Source: Enemella dayhoffiae
GTDB taxonomy: Bacteria; Actinomycetota; Actinomycetes; Propionibacteriales; Propionibacteriaceae
Length of the DNA: 64,000 bases
Assembly (NCBI RefSeq): GCF_002250625.1
Contig: NZ_NMVQ01000006.1
Location: 1 to 64,000 of the forward strand
Direction: 5' to 3'
The notes beneath the pieces are model-generated. The model searched no databases. It had not been told where the DNA came from and saw nothing but the letters and a program-made list of their open reading frames with translations. The position numbers and the translations under genes were made by a program. This document shows positions 43,629 through 53,006 of this stretch, one piece after another (within the stretch, counting starts at the first letter, position 1; every line of letters begins with the position of its first letter).

Positions 43629-44341
43629 GCCACCCTCCGATAGACCAGATCGACCACCTGGCGGCCGGCCTGCAGACCGCGGCGCTCATATTTCGTGACC
43701 GGCCGCTGCGCGGGTCGCGGTGCTGGACCGGCGTGCTCGTTGACCAGGCCGGGGTGCTCGTCGAGCACCGCGCGGCAGTGCTCGGCGTATTCGGCCCAGT
43801 CGGTGGCGATCCGCCACCGACCGCCCACAACCAGACGGCTGCGGACCAGCTCGGCGAACTCGGTGGAGACCAGCCGTCGCTTGTGGTGGCGCGCCTTGTG
43901 CCACGGGTCGGGGAAGAAGGTCCACAGCTCGCTGAGCTGCCCGTCGCCGAACAGCTCCCGCAGTCCGTCCACCCCGTCGGCGTCGACCAGGCGTACGTTG
44001 TCGATCCCGGCCTGCTCAATCTTGATCATGGTCGCGGCGATCGCCGGGCGGAACACCTCGAAGGCGACGTGATCATGGTTGGGGGCGGTCGCGGCCATCG
44101 CCACCAGCGAGTCTCCGGTGCCCGATCCGATCTCCACCACCAGCGGGGCCACGCGACCGAACTCCGCCGCCCAGTCCACCGCGGCGGTGTGGGCCACCGA
44201 GGTGGAGGTCTCCCGCCGCGGCACCTCGACCAGCCAACGCTCGCGGTTGTCCCACGCCCGCTGCTGGCTCGGGTTCATCCGGGTGCTGCGCCGCACGAAC
44301 GACACCACCTCGCGGCGGGTCCTGGGCTCGGCGTCGGTCAT
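43625..44341 (-). CDS. trmB: tRNA (guanine-N7-)-methyltransferase
   Basis: A 238-residue SAM enzyme modifying G46 of tRNA. SAM site [16 protein letters not shown], then [12 protein letters not shown], the TrmB signature [20 protein letters not shown], and [16 protein letters not shown] lies 8 nt before ATG 44341 on the coding strand, so it may also be leaderless. It heads a three-gene RNA-modification operon. Confidence 0.94.
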   Translation of the reverse strand: MTDAEPRTRREVVSFVRRSTRMNPSQQRAWDNRERWLVEVPRRETSTSVAHTAAVDWAAEFGRVAPLVVEIGSGTGDSLVAMAATAPNHDHVAFEVFRPAIAATMIKIEQAGIDNVRLVDADGVDGLRELFGDGQLSELWTFFPDPWHKARHHKRRLVSTEFAELVRSRLVVGGRWRIATDWAEYAEHCRAVLDEHPGLVNEHAGPAPRPAQRPVTKYERRGLQAGRQVVDLVYRRVA

Positions 44342-44438
44342 GATCGCCGACTCTAGCGGCCCGGCCGCACCTCGCCGGCCAGCGTTTTCGGGCATCGGGG
44401 ACAATGAGGGCACAGCCCCGAGGGCTGGAGGAACCGCG

Positions 44439-44723
44439 ATGAAGACCCTGTTGAACGTCATCTGGCTGATCACCGGCGGCATCTGGCTGTCGCTCAGCCA
44501 TTTCCTGTTCGGGCTGATCGCCTGCGTCTTCATCATCACCATCCCGATGGGGATCGCGGCCACCCACGTGACCACCGCGGTGGCGCAGGCGTTGACCATC
44601 GTCGGCATCCCGCTGGCGATCGCGAACATCAAGATGATCCCGATCACCTGCTTTCCGTTCGGTAAGGAGATCGTCGACTCGCGCAGCGTCCCGCCGGGCA
44701 GTGTGCCGCCGATCCCGATCTGA
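44439..44723 (+). CDS. YccF-domain membrane protein, shortened form
   Basis: A 94-residue protein. YccF proteins normally carry two similar halves (about 120-150 residues). Here the first half (NVIWLITGGIWLSLSHFLFG, IACVFIITIPMGIA) jumps straight into the end of the second (HVTTAVAQALTIVGIPLAIA, NIKMIPITCFPFGKEIV), so roughly 30-40 residues have been lost in frame. That is what recombination between the halves would produce. GGAGGAAC precedes ATG 44439. It may be a functional minimal form or a decaying gene. Confidence 0.75.
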   Translation: MKTLLNVIWLITGGIWLSLSHFLFGLIACVFIITIPMGIAATHVTTAVAQALTIVGIPLAIANIKMIPITCFPFGKEIVDSRSVPPGSVPPIPI

Positions 44724-44852
44724 GCCCGCGTCTGCTGCACCACGCCCGGCGGGCGCGGCGTGGCGGTGCGTCGAGGAGTGCTCGGACTGGTTCCCTCCCA
44801 CGGCCCCGATGCCGTTAGGGTGGGCCCCGAAGCTACGAATCAAGGGAGAAAA

Positions 44853-46118
44853 ATGTCGAACGACGATGTTGCGGTGCTCCAGGCCGGGGACAAGAGGGTT
44901 GAACTGCCGCTCACGGAGGCCACGGAGGGCAACAGCGGTTACGGCATCAGCTCGCTGATGAAGGAGACCGGGAACACCACGCTGGACCCGGGCTTCACGA
45001 ACACCGCGAGCTGCGTCTCCCGGATCACCTTCATCGACGGTGACCAGGGCATTCTGCGCTACCGCGGCTATCCGATCGACGACCTCGCCGAGAACTCCCA
45101 CTTTCTGGAGGTCTGCTACCTGGTCATCCACGGCGAGCTCCCCAGCTCCGCCGAGCTCGAGGAGTTCGAGCAGCGCATCCTCGCCGAGCGCAAGGTGCAC
45201 GAGGACGTGAAGAACCTCTTCTCGGCCTTCCCGCGCAGCACCCACCCGATGGCCATCCTGTCCGCGGGGATCATGGTGCTCGAGTCCTACGCCCAGGACA
45301 CGGTGGCGGTGCGCGACGAGAAGCAGGTCGAGGCGGCCACGGTGCGAATGCTGGCGCAGGTGCCGACCCTGGCGGCGTACATCTTCCGCCACGTGACCGG
45401 CCAGGAGTTCATCGAGCCCGACCTGGAGCTCGGCTACGTGGAGAACTTCCTGCGCATGTGCTTCGGTGACTCGGTCGAGGAGAGCCAGGTCAAGGCGATG
45501 GACACCCTGTTCGTGCTGCACGCCGAGCACGAGCAGAACTGCTCCACCTCGACCGTGCGCCTGGTCGGCTCCGCGGACACAAACCTGTACGCCTCGGTGG
45601 CGGCCGGTGTGAACGCCCTGTGGGGCCCCCGCCACGGCGGCGCCAACCAGGCGGTGCTGGAGATGCTGAACGCAATCAAGGACTCCGACAACGACACCGC
45701 CACCTTCATGGAGAAGGTGAAGAAGAAGGAGGACGGGGTCAAGCTGATGGGCTTCGGTCACCGGGTCTACAAGAACTACGACCCGCGCGCCACGATCGTG
45801 AAGAAGCACACCGACGAGATCCTGGCCAGCACCGACAACGAACTGCTCGACATCGCCAAGGGGCTGGAGGAGGTCGCGCTCAACGACGACTACTTCAAGT
45901 CGCGCAAGCTGTATCCGAACGTCGACTTCTACACCGGCCTGATCTATGAGGCCTTCGGCTTCCCGATGAACTACTTCACCGTGCTGTTCGCGCTGGGCCG
46001 GCTGCCCGGCTGGATCGCCCAGTGGCGCGAGATGATGACCGATCCCGACAACAAGATCGGTCGCCCGCGTCAGGTGTACATCGGCGAGACCGAGCGGAAG
46101 TACCAGAAGCAGGCCTGA
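44853..46118 (+). CDS. gltA: Citrate synthase
   Basis: A 421-residue type II enzyme condensing acetyl-CoA and oxaloacetate. Active-site residues are seen in LHAEHEQNCSTSTVRLVGS (His), ALWGPRHGGANQAV and MGFGHRVYKNYDPRA (His), with the catalytic Asp in YPNVDFYTGLIY. N-terminal FTNTASCVSRITFIDG and LRYRGYPIDDLAE are standard. AAGGGAG precedes the ATG. Confidence 0.97.
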   Translation: MSNDDVAVLQAGDKRVELPLTEATEGNSGYGISSLMKETGNTTLDPGFTNTASCVSRITFIDGDQGILRYRGYPIDDLAENSHFLEVCYLVIHGELPSSAELEEFEQRILAERKVHEDVKNLFSAFPRSTHPMAILSAGIMVLESYAQDTVAVRDEKQVEAATVRMLAQVPTLAAYIFRHVTGQEFIEPDLELGYVENFLRMCFGDSVEESQVKAMDTLFVLHAEHEQNCSTSTVRLVGSADTNLYASVAAGVNALWGPRHGGANQAVLEMLNAIKDSDNDTATFMEKVKKKEDGVKLMGFGHRVYKNYDPRATIVKKHTDEILASTDNELLDIAKGLEEVALNDDYFKSRKLYPNVDFYTGLIYEAFGFPMNYFTVLFALGRLPGWIAQWREMMTDPDNKIGRPRQVYIGETERKYQKQA

Positions 46119-46127
46119 CCTTCGCTG

Positions 46128-46165
46128 CTCCAGCAGGGCCGTCTCCGTCCGGGGGCGGCCCTGTT
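46128..46165 (+). terminator. Terminator after citrate synthase
   Basis: CAGGGCCG and CGGCCCTG arms with flanking AGCAG/TTGCT pairing around a 13-nt GC-rich loop, 10 nt after the stop, followed by TCTG. Confidence 0.7.
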
Positions 46166-46190
46166 GCTTCTGCGGCGTGCGCCACTCGAT

Positions 46191-46220
46191 TTGCCGCTGG
46201 CCGCCCCTGGGGCGTACAGT
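46191..46220 (+). promoter_or_regulatory. rplM-rpsI promoter
   Basis: TTGCCG (46191-46196), 18 bp, TACAGT (46215-46220). The leader of about 175 nt includes the hairpin CGAAACC-TTC-GGTTTCG (46281-46297), a candidate autoregulatory element. No ORF is credible in this interval. Confidence 0.55.
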
Positions 46221-46403
46221 TTCTCGCTGTTGCGCTCGGTCGCAAACGGGGGTGGTTCACCGCGAACCGCCTCGCCTGTCCGAAACCTTCGGTTTCGAGA
46301 AGCGGTGCCGGATCCGGCGCGTCTCTCGTGCCGTGGAGCCAGGGCACCGGGTGCTGAACTGCCAGCCTGCTGAGAGATCAGCTTCGAGATGAAGAAGGTT
46401 TGC

Positions 46404-46865
46404 GTGTCCACGTACAGCCCGAAGCCCGGCGAGATCGACCGCAACTGGGTCGTCATCGACGCCTCTGACGTGGTGCTGGGTCGCCTTGCCACCACCGCCG
46501 CCACGCTGCTGCGCGGCAAGCACAAGCCGACCTTTGCCCCGCACGTCGACGGCGGTGACTTCGTGGTCATCGTCAACGCCTCCAAGATCGCCCTGTCCGG
46601 TCAGAAGCGGACCGACAAGATGGCCTACCGGCACTCCGGTCGGCCCGGCGGCCTGCGCCAGACCCCCTATGGCGAACTGCTCGACAACGACCCGCGGAAG
46701 GCCGTGGAGCTCGCGGTCTGGGGCATGATGCCGAAGAACCGGCTGAGCCGGAAGCTGATGAAGAAGCTCAAGGTGTACGCCGGGCCCGAGCACCCGCACA
46801 CCGCCCAGCAGCCGCAGCCGTACCAGATCACCCAGATCGCCCAGACCGCCCAGAACGCTCAGTGA
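46404..46865 (+). CDS. rplM: 50S ribosomal protein L13
   Basis: A 153-residue early-assembly protein. [38 protein letters not shown] and [20 protein letters not shown] are diagnostic. GTG 46404 is preferred over the in-frame ATG 46389 because GAAGAAGG sits 5 nt before GTG, and homologues start at this point. The tail [13 protein letters not shown] is a small Gln-rich extension. Confidence 0.94.
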   Translation: MSTYSPKPGEIDRNWVVIDASDVVLGRLATTAATLLRGKHKPTFAPHVDGGDFVVIVNASKIALSGQKRTDKMAYRHSGRPGGLRQTPYGELLDNDPRKAVELAVWGMMPKNRLSRKLMKKLKVYAGPEHPHTAQQPQPYQITQIAQTAQNAQ

Positions 46866-46882
46866 AGCCGGGAGAACAGCAG

Positions 46883-47407
46883 ATGTCTGAGAACACCACC
46901 GAGAACGACGCCCTCGAGGGCGCGACCCCGTTCACCGAGGGCGAGCGTGAGATCGCCTACCGCTCCGAGGCCGGCGCGCCCTCCGGTCAGGCCCAGTCCA
47001 CCAGCCGTCCGGCCGTGGTCGCCCCGGGGCAGGCCACCGGCCGTCGCAAGGAGGCCATCGCCCGCGTCCGCATCGTGCCGGGCTCCGGCCAGTGGAACAT
47101 CAACGGCCGCGCCCTGGACGACTACTTCCCGAACAAGGTGCACCAGCAGATCGTCTCCGAGCCCTTCGCGACCGCCCAGGTCGAGGGTTCCTATGACGTG
47201 ATCGCGCGCCTGCACGGCGGTGGCGTGACCGGTCAGGCCGGCGCCCTGCGCCTGGGCGTGGCCCGCGCGCTGAACGCCGTCGACGCCGAGGCCTCGCGCC
47301 CGTCGCTGAAGAAGGCCGGCATGCTGACCCGGGACGCCCGGATCAAGGAACGCAAGAAGGCCGGTCTCAAGAAGGCCCGCAAGGCTCCGCAGTACAGCAA
47401 GCGCTGA
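46883..47407 (+). CDS. rpsI: 30S ribosomal protein S9
   Basis: A 174-residue protein whose C-terminal tail touches P-site tRNA. Residues 1-50 are an acidic, disordered actinobacterial extension; the S9 core is [20 protein letters not shown] and [13 protein letters not shown], ending [16 protein letters not shown] precedes ATG 46883. It is in one operon with rplM. Confidence 0.96.
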   Translation: MSENTTENDALEGATPFTEGEREIAYRSEAGAPSGQAQSTSRPAVVAPGQATGRRKEAIARVRIVPGSGQWNINGRALDDYFPNKVHQQIVSEPFATAQVEGSYDVIARLHGGGVTGQAGALRLGVARALNAVDAEASRPSLKKAGMLTRDARIKERKKAGLKKARKAPQYSKR

Positions 47408-47418
47408 TCATCGCCACC

Positions 47419-47459
47419 GCCGCCCCCAATCCGCTCGGTTCCCGGGTGTTGGGGGCGGC
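47419..47459 (+). terminator. Terminator after rpsI
   Basis: Perfect 11-bp arms GCCGCCCCCAA/TTGGGGGCGGC around a 19-nt loop, 11 nt after the stop. Confidence 0.8.
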
Positions 47460-47503
47460 GTGTGGTTTCATCCTTCTGCACCGATTCAGCGAGGAGAAGT
47501 TCT

Positions 47504-48853
47504 TTGGGCCGCCTCTTTGGGACCGACGGCGTACGCGGTCGGGCAAACGTTGACCTGACCGCCGAGCTCGCCCTGGACCTGTCCGTGGCCGCGGCACACG
47601 TGCTGGGCGAGGCCGGGGCCTTCCGGGCCGCTCGGCCGACCGCTCTGGTCGGCCGCGATCCGCGGGCATCCGGGGAGTTCCTCGAGGCCGCGGTGATCGC
47701 CGGACTGGCCAGCGCAGGGGTGGACGTCGTGCACGTCGGGGTGCTGCCCACCCCTGGCGTGGCCTACCTGGTGAACAGCACCCGCGCCGAGCTCGGCGTG
47801 ATGCTCTCGGCCAGCCACAACCCGATGCCCGACAACGGGATCAAGTTCTTCTCCCGCGGCGGCTCCAAGCTGGACGACGCGGTCGAGGACGCCATCGAGG
47901 CGCGGATGCGCGAGCCCTGGCAGCGTCCGGTCGGCGTCGGTGTGGGTCGGGTACGGACCGGCCATGAACTGGTCGACAAGTACGTCGACCACCTGGCGGC
48001 CAGCCTCGCCGGCGTACGCCTGGACGGCATCCACGTGGTCGTGGACTGCGCCAACGGGGCCGCACACCACACCGCCGTTGCCGCGTTCGAGCAGGTCGGC
48101 GCCCGGGTCACCGCGATCCACGCCGAGCCCGACGGCACCAACATCAACGACAACTGCGGTTCCACCCACATGGCCGACCTGCAGGCCGCGGTGGTCGAGC
48201 ACGGGGCCGACCTCGGTATCGCCCTGGACGGGGACGCCGACCGCTGCCTGGCGGTCGACGCCAGCGGGACGCTCGTCGACGGCGACCAGGTGCTGGCGGT
48301 GCTGGCGCTCGCCATGCAGCAGGCCGGGAAGCTGGTCAACGACACCGTGGTCGCCACCGTGATGAGCAACCTCGGCTTCGTCCGCGCCATGCGCGAGAAC
48401 GGGATCACCGTCGACCAGACGAAGGTCGGCGACCGGTATGTCCTGGAGTCGATGCGGGCCAACGGGTTCACCCTGGGCGGTGAGCAGTCCGGTCACGTGG
48501 TGATGAGCGAGTTCGCCACCACCGGCGACGGGGTGCTCACCGGCCTGCACCTGATGGGCCGGATGGCCTCCACCGGCAAGCCGCTGGCCGAGCTGGCCGG
48601 GGTGATGACCCGGATGCCGCAGGTGCTGGTGAACGTGTCCGGGGTGGACAAGTCCCGCGCCGGGATCGACCCGGAGCTGGTGCAGGCGGTGCAGGCCGCC
48701 TCCCGCGAGCTCGGGGAGGCCGGCCGGGTGCTGCTGCGCCCCTCGGGCACCGAGCAGCTGGTCCGGGTGATGGTCGAGGCCGACAGCCACGACCGGGCGC
48801 AGCGCGTCGCCGACCGGCTCGCCGACAAGGTCCGCGAGACCCTCACCCTCTGA
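47504..48853 (+). CDS. glmM: Phosphoglucosamine mutase
   Basis: A 449-residue enzyme interconverting glucosamine-6-P and glucosamine-1-P for UDP-GlcNAc and peptidoglycan synthesis. The phosphoserine loop is [17 protein letters not shown], the Mg loop [13 protein letters not shown], and the sugar and phosphate sites GGEQSGHV and [15 protein letters not shown] start at TTG 47504 (GAGGAGAAG 4-12 nt upstream, homologues begin [11 protein letters not shown]). It works upstream of GlmU and downstream of glmS, which is 4 kb away. Confidence 0.96.
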   Translation: MGRLFGTDGVRGRANVDLTAELALDLSVAAAHVLGEAGAFRAARPTALVGRDPRASGEFLEAAVIAGLASAGVDVVHVGVLPTPGVAYLVNSTRAELGVMLSASHNPMPDNGIKFFSRGGSKLDDAVEDAIEARMREPWQRPVGVGVGRVRTGHELVDKYVDHLAASLAGVRLDGIHVVVDCANGAAHHTAVAAFEQVGARVTAIHAEPDGTNINDNCGSTHMADLQAAVVEHGADLGIALDGDADRCLAVDASGTLVDGDQVLAVLALAMQQAGKLVNDTVVATVMSNLGFVRAMRENGITVDQTKVGDRYVLESMRANGFTLGGEQSGHVVMSEFATTGDGVLTGLHLMGRMASTGKPLAELAGVMTRMPQVLVNVSGVDKSRAGIDPELVQAVQAASRELGEAGRVLLRPSGTEQLVRVMVEADSHDRAQRVADRLADKVRETLTL

Positions 48854-48856
48854 GGT

Positions 48857-50152
48857 TCAGGCGGGCACAACCCGCGGTTGATGGCGCAGCGCCAGGCACA
48901 TCACGGTGGCCAGCACGCACAGCATGCCCGAGCCCAGCCACGCCCAGTGGTAGTCGCCCATCCGGTCCCGGAGCAGCCCGGCGGCGCTGGCCACGATCGC
49001 CGCACCGATCTGGTGCGAGGCGAACACCCAGCCGAACACGATCGCCCCGTCGCTGGCGAACGCGCGGCGGCACATCATCACCGTCGGCGGCACCGTGGCC
49101 ACCCAGTCCAGGCCATAGAACACCACGAATGCCCACATCGGCGGGGTGGTGGTCGGCCCGAGCAGGCTGGGCAGGGCGAGCAGGGAGAGCCCGCGCAACA
49201 GATAGTAGGTGGCCAGCAGCCAGCGCGGGTCGACGTGGTCGGTCAGCCAGCCCGAGGCGACGGTGCCGGCGATGTCGAAGATGCCGATCAGCGCCAGCAG
49301 TCCGGCGGCCAGCTCCATCGGCATCCCGTTGTCGTGCGCGGCCGGCACGAAGTGGGTGCCCACCAGCCCGTTGGTGGACGCCCCGCAGATCGCGAACGAG
49401 CCGGCCAGCAGCCAGAACGTCGGGTGCCGGGCGGCCTCGCGCAGGGTGCTCAGCGCGCGCCCGGCCGAGCTGCCCACCCGCGGCGGCGCCGGCGCGGGGG
49501 AGTTCGGGTCGGCCCCCCAGGGCACGGTACCCACGTCGGCCGGGTTCTCCCGCAGCCCGAACAGCGCCAACGGCACCACCGCCAGGGCGGCCAGCGCGAT
49601 CAACCCTGAGGCGGTACGCCACCCGTGGTTGGTGGCGAGCCAGGCCATCAACGGTAGGAACACCAGCTGGCCGGCCGCGCCGCCGGCGGTGAGCACACCG
49701 CTGACCAGCCCCGCGTGCCTGACGAACCAGCGCGAGGTCACGGTGGCGACGAAGGTGAGGGCCATCGAGCCGGTGCCCACCCCGACGGCGACCCCCCACA
49801 GCAGCATCAGCTGCCAGGCGTACGCCATCCAGAGCGTGAGCCCGCTGCCGAGCGACACCATCACCAGCGCGAAGCAGACCACCTTGCGCATCCCGAAGCG
49901 CTCCATCAGCGCCGCGGCGAAGGGGGAGAACAGCCCGTAGAGCATCAGGTTGATTGCGACCGCGGTGCCGATGGTGGCCCGCGACCAGCCGAACTCCTCC
50001 TCCAGCGGCTGCATCAGCACCCCGGGCGCCGCCCGGAACCCGGCCGCCCCCATCAGCGCCACCAGCGAGACGGCGGCGACCACCCACGGCCAGGCCGACG
50101 CCCGCCGGGGGTTCCCGACCGGCCGCACGGCGGTGTCGATCTCATCACTCAC
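48857..50152 (-). CDS. Major facilitator superfamily transporter (OFA/monocarboxylate-like)
   Basis: A 431-residue, twelve-TM transporter with a charged central loop at about residues 200-235. EEEFGWSRATIGTAVAINLM and PFAAALMERFGMRKVV are typical of MCT/oxalate-formate antiporter-like MFS proteins. Substrate is not predictable. GTG 50152 is chosen over an upstream in-frame start at 50224; GAGAAT ends 6 nt before the GTG, so it may be leaderless. It converges with glmM with a 3-nt gap. Confidence 0.78.
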   Translation of the reverse strand: MSDEIDTAVRPVGNPRRASAWPWVVAAVSLVALMGAAGFRAAPGVLMQPLEEEFGWSRATIGTAVAINLMLYGLFSPFAAALMERFGMRKVVCFALVMVSLGSGLTLWMAYAWQLMLLWGVAVGVGTGSMALTFVATVTSRWFVRHAGLVSGVLTAGGAAGQLVFLPLMAWLATNHGWRTASGLIALAALAVVPLALFGLRENPADVGTVPWGADPNSPAPAPPRVGSSAGRALSTLREAARHPTFWLLAGSFAICGASTNGLVGTHFVPAAHDNGMPMELAAGLLALIGIFDIAGTVASGWLTDHVDPRWLLATYYLLRGLSLLALPSLLGPTTTPPMWAFVVFYGLDWVATVPPTVMMCRRAFASDGAIVFGWVFASHQIGAAIVASAAGLLRDRMGDYHWAWLGSGMLCVLATVMCLALRHQPRVVPA

Positions 50153-50222
50153 CCGAGAATTCTCCCGCGTCCCCGAGCCGGCGTCGAGTGGCCGGATTGA
50201 CACAATGAGAAAGGATCTGGCC

Positions 50223-50418
50223 ATGGCGGAGGCGAATCGGCTGCACCACGTCGTGATCCTCGGGGTGAGCCCGGTGGTCGGTTATGACCTGACCATCCCC
50301 GCGCAGATCTTCCGGCTCGCCGCCGACGCCGAGCAGGGCCCGCTCTAGCGGGTCTCGGTCACCGCTCCGACCCCCGGTCCGTTGACCGGTGCGCGGGTGC
50401 GCGGAGTTCTGCCGCTCA
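50223..50418 (+). pseudogene. GlxA-type (DJ-1/PfpI-AraC) regulator, N-terminal remnant
   Basis: ATG 50223 behind GAAAGGA reads ANRLHHVVILGVSPVVGYDL, then TIPAQIFRLAADAEQGPL, the start of the DJ-1-like sensor domain. A TAG at 50346-50348 replaces the expected Tyr codon, and the same frame continues RVSVTAPTPGPLTGARVRGV until it meets the convergent immunity gene at 50416. The rest, including the AraC HTH domain, is gone. Arrival of the toxin/immunity cassette probably deleted it. Confidence 0.7.
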
Positions 50419-50856
50419 GGAGATCAGGCCGCGGCGGCGCAGGAACGCCAGGTATTTCGGGTCCTCGTCGGCGAAGATTTCCTCGCCCTCCGACATGTAC
50501 GCCCCGATCAGCCCGTTGGCGGCGGCCTCCTCGTTGCCCAGCTCGAGCTCGCTCTCCCCGAGCCGGAGCTGGATGTAGGGGTTGCCCAGGCCGCCGGGGC
50601 ACTGGGTGGCCTCATAGAACGCGTCGCGGGCGTCGGCGTACCGCTCGGCGAAGAAGTGCGCGTCGCCGATCGAGGCGTTGAACCAGGTGGCGGCCTCCCA
50701 GTGCCGTTTTGGCTCGGGCACCAGGGCCAGCCCGGCCCGGAAGCGGGCGAGGGCGGCGTCCCACTCTCCCTCCTCGAGCAGCTCGGTACCGGCCTCGGCC
50801 AGCTCGTCGATCTCGTCGGCGAGGTGCTGGGGCAGGACCGCCGGGGTCTCGGTCAC
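50416..50856 (-). CDS. TPR-like immunity protein B
   Basis: A 146-residue acidic helical-repeat protein (EIDELAEAGTELLEEGEWDA, LALVPEPKRHWEAATWFNAS, ADARDAFYEATQCPGG, LGNEEAAANGLIGAYMSEG). It shares PEP-x-R-x-W, an IG motif and CPGG with the immunity remnant at 20326. Small acidic TPR-like proteins next to toxin domains usually bind and block the toxin in the cytosol. Its start overlaps the stop of the preceding immunity gene by 4 nt. An exact functional test is not possible from sequence. Confidence 0.7.
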   Translation of the reverse strand: MTETPAVLPQHLADEIDELAEAGTELLEEGEWDAALARFRAGLALVPEPKRHWEAATWFNASIGDAHFFAERYADARDAFYEATQCPGGLGNPYIQLRLGESELELGNEEAAANGLIGAYMSEGEEIFADEDPKYLAFLRRRGLIS

Positions 50857-51275
50857 GACAGCTGCCCGCCCTTGGCGACCCGCAGATACTCGGTGTTGCC
50901 CTCAAAGGCACTCGGGCCGAAGTCGGCCAGCACCCCGGCCAGAATCTCCTGGGCCTTGGCCCGGTCGCCGTCGTGGTAGGCCGAGATGCCCGTCAGCACC
51001 CGCGTCGACGGGTCGTCATCGCCGTACTGCTCGGCGTAGCGGGGAACCCACTTCTGCAACGCGGTCCAGTTGCCGAGGTCTTGCAGCGAGTTGGTGCACC
51101 AACCCACCAGCGCCTGGAGGTCGTGTTCTGTCCGTGGAGTGGGCATCCGGTCCCAGATCTGTTCCGTGGCCGCGGCGAGGGCCGTCCCATCGCCAGCCCC
51201 GATCGCCTGTTCAGCCTGCTCGTCGAACGGTGCGATGGCGTCGATGAAGTCATCAGTGAGGGGTTTGCGCGTCAT
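50853..51275 (-). CDS. TPR-like immunity protein A
   Basis: A 140-residue acidic helical protein (MTRKPLTDDFIDAIAPFDEQ, ATEQIWDRMPTPRTEHDLQA, ALQKWVPRYAEQYGDDDPST, GDRAKAQEILAGVLADFG). ATG 51275 follows a strong GGGAGAGG box. It is immediately downstream of the GH-E-like toxin (36 nt), so it is the likelier cognate antidote; protein B may be a second or duplicated one, since the C-terminal pattern F---N-(E/P)-YL---- is shared. Confidence 0.7.
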   Translation of the reverse strand: MTRKPLTDDFIDAIAPFDEQAEQAIGAGDGTALAAATEQIWDRMPTPRTEHDLQALVGWCTNSLQDLGNWTALQKWVPRYAEQYGDDDPSTRVLTGISAYHDGDRAKAQEILAGVLADFGPSAFEGNTEYLRVAKGGQLS

Positions 51276-51310
51276 GTTCCTCTCCCATCGGTCGGGGTCA
51301 AACTCTAGGG

Positions 51311-51895
51311 TCAAGGGACGTCGGCGCCACCGGTGGGGCTGGCGTTGCCGTACCGGTTGGGGTTGGCGCGGCCCTTGGCCCAATTGTCGGGGCCGTATTC
51401 GAATTCGTAATTCTTTGGGTCGTTCATCCAATCCGTGTTCTGCTGCGGTGTTCGGCGGTGACCGGTCTCGGTCCAGTAGTCGACCGCGTCCTTGGGGTTG
51501 TGCCCCATGTCGCACTTGCTGAGTGGTCGCGGTTTCCCGGTTGAGTCGCGGACGTGCAGCTTGTTGAGGTCTGACTTGGTGATCCCGTTGGGATAGTCGG
51601 CCGGATTGATCGGGCGTCCATACTTGTCCAAGATCTTGCCCTCGTCGGCCATCCGCTTGAACACCCTCTGGCCGGTGTCGGAGAGCTTGCCGGGGGTCTT
51701 GCCGAGAAACTTGTTCCGCAGTTTGCTGGCCTTGGCCAATTTGGACGTGTCGGCGCCACTCTTGGCGATCCGCTGGGCCACCTCGTCGGCGCTCTTGGCC
51801 CCCTTGGTGAACTGCTTGGGGATGCGCAGGAACTCGTCGGCATATTTGAGGATGAAGCCGCCCGCGCCCTTGACGACCTTGCCCTTGCCGCTCAT
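51311..51895 (-). CDS. GH-E-like HNH/Endo VII nuclease toxin domain, without delivery module
   Basis: A 194-residue basic protein. Residues 1-75 are a Gly/Lys/Ala linker (MSGKGKVVKGAGGFILKYAD, IAKSGADTSKLAKASK). The C-terminal domain has KCDMGHNPKDAVDYWTETGH, RRTPQQNTDWMNDPKNYEFE, then WAKGRANPNRYGN. DMGH--W----G--T--QN-W-N-P-NY-E--N is the pattern of the GH-E family of polymorphic toxins (from memory). There is no signal, WXG100 or Rhs region, so it looks like a displaced toxin tip kept as a cassette with its immunity genes. Confidence 0.65.
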   Translation of the reverse strand: MSGKGKVVKGAGGFILKYADEFLRIPKQFTKGAKSADEVAQRIAKSGADTSKLAKASKLRNKFLGKTPGKLSDTGQRVFKRMADEGKILDKYGRPINPADYPNGITKSDLNKLHVRDSTGKPRPLSKCDMGHNPKDAVDYWTETGHRRTPQQNTDWMNDPKNYEFEYGPDNWAKGRANPNRYGNASPTGGADVP

Positions 51896-51923
51896 CCGGC
51901 CCGCCTCACCTGATCCACCTCAC

Positions 51924-51944
51924 GGGGACCCACGGTAGGTCCCC
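51924..51944 (-). terminator. Small hairpin after coaA
   Basis: GGGGACC and GGTCCCC, 7-bp arms with a 7-nt loop, between coaA and the toxin cassette. It may limit read-through from coaA into the toxin. Confidence 0.45.
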
Positions 51945-51985
51945 GCGGGTTCGCCGCCCGGCGTGCGCGGCCCGGAAGTTGCCGC

Positions 51986-52960
51986 TCAGACCTTGCGGAT
52001 GCGCACCCACTTCACCTCGTGGTTCTCGCCCTTGCGCAGGATCGCGGTCGCCCGCGAGCGGGTGGGGCGGATGTTGCGGGCCAGGTTCGGGCCGTTGATG
52101 GTGTCCCAGATGTCGCCCGCCAGGTGGACCGCCTGCTCGTCGGTCAGTTCGGCGTACCGGCGGAAATAGGAGCGCGGATCACGGAAGGCGGTCTCGCGCA
52201 GGCTCATGAACCGCTGCATGTACCACTTCTTGATGTCGGCGTCCGAGGCGTCGACATAGACCGAGAAGTCGAAGAAGTCGTTCACCGAGAGCCCGGTGGT
52301 GCCGTCCTGGCGTACCCGCGCCGGCTGCAGCACGTTGAGTCCCTCGACGATCAGGATGTCGGGAGAACGGACGACCACCAACTCGTCGGGGACGATGTCA
52401 TAGACCAGGTGCGAATAGACCGGGGCGGACACCTCGGACCGGCCCGACTTCACGTCCATCACGAACCGCTGCAGCGCGCGTCGGTCATAGGACTCCGGGA
52501 AGCCCTTGCGGTTCATCAGCCCACGCCGTTGCAGCTCGGCGTTGGGGTGCAGGAACCCGTCGGTGGTGATCAGCTCGACCCGCGGGTGCGCCGGCCAGCG
52601 GGAGAGCAGCGCCTGCAGCAGTCGGGCGGTGGTCGACTTGCCGACCGCGACCGAGCCGGCGACCCCGATCACGAACGGGGTACGCCGGCTCCGCTGCCCC
52701 AGGAACTCGTTCGTGGAGCGGAACAGTTCGCCGGTGTGCTGCTCATAGAGCGACAACAGCCGGGTCAGCGGCAGATAGACCTCGGCCACCTCCTGCAGGC
52801 TGATCGGGTCCCCGAGGCCGCGCAGGGCGTCCAGGATGCCCTGATCCACCGTCATCGGCACCCGGGGCGCCATCGCCGTCCAGTCCTCGCGCGTGTACTG
52901 GGCATAGGGGCCGGAGGCGTCGCGCCACTCACCGTTGTTGCCTGCCTCGTCGGAAGCCAT
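51986..52960 (-). CDS. coaA: Pantothenate kinase, type I
   Basis: A 324-residue enzyme catalysing the first step of CoA synthesis. P-loop [17 protein letters not shown], the pantothenate-site block [20 protein letters not shown] and GFPESYD, and [11 protein letters not shown] are diagnostic. ATG 52960 is chosen; CAGAAT ends 7 nt upstream, suggesting a leaderless mRNA divergent from glmS. An ATG three codons earlier is possible. Confidence 0.95.
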   Translation of the reverse strand: MASDEAGNNGEWRDASGPYAQYTREDWTAMAPRVPMTVDQGILDALRGLGDPISLQEVAEVYLPLTRLLSLYEQHTGELFRSTNEFLGQRSRRTPFVIGVAGSVAVGKSTTARLLQALLSRWPAHPRVELITTDGFLHPNAELQRRGLMNRKGFPESYDRRALQRFVMDVKSGRSEVSAPVYSHLVYDIVPDELVVVRSPDILIVEGLNVLQPARVRQDGTTGLSVNDFFDFSVYVDASDADIKKWYMQRFMSLRETAFRDPRSYFRRYAELTDEQAVHLAGDIWDTINGPNLARNIRPTRSRATAILRKGENHEVKWVRIRKV

Positions 52961-53006
52961 GAGTGGCATTCTGCCGCACGCGGTCGGGCCCAGTACGCTC
53001 GACGCC

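Noticed and set aside
50197-50202. TTGACA as -35 of the glxA remnant
   Set aside because: No acceptable -10 lies 16-19 bp downstream; that position is inside the start of the gene.
20380-51900. Prophage or integrative element between the two toxin loci
   Set aside because: No integrase, phage structural gene or attachment repeat was seen, and the interval includes essential ribosomal operons.
52961-53006. A glmS ribozyme
   Set aside because: Only 46 nt separate coaA and glmS and a -10 element lies 7 nt before the ATG, so no room exists for the ribozyme, which is a Firmicutes feature.
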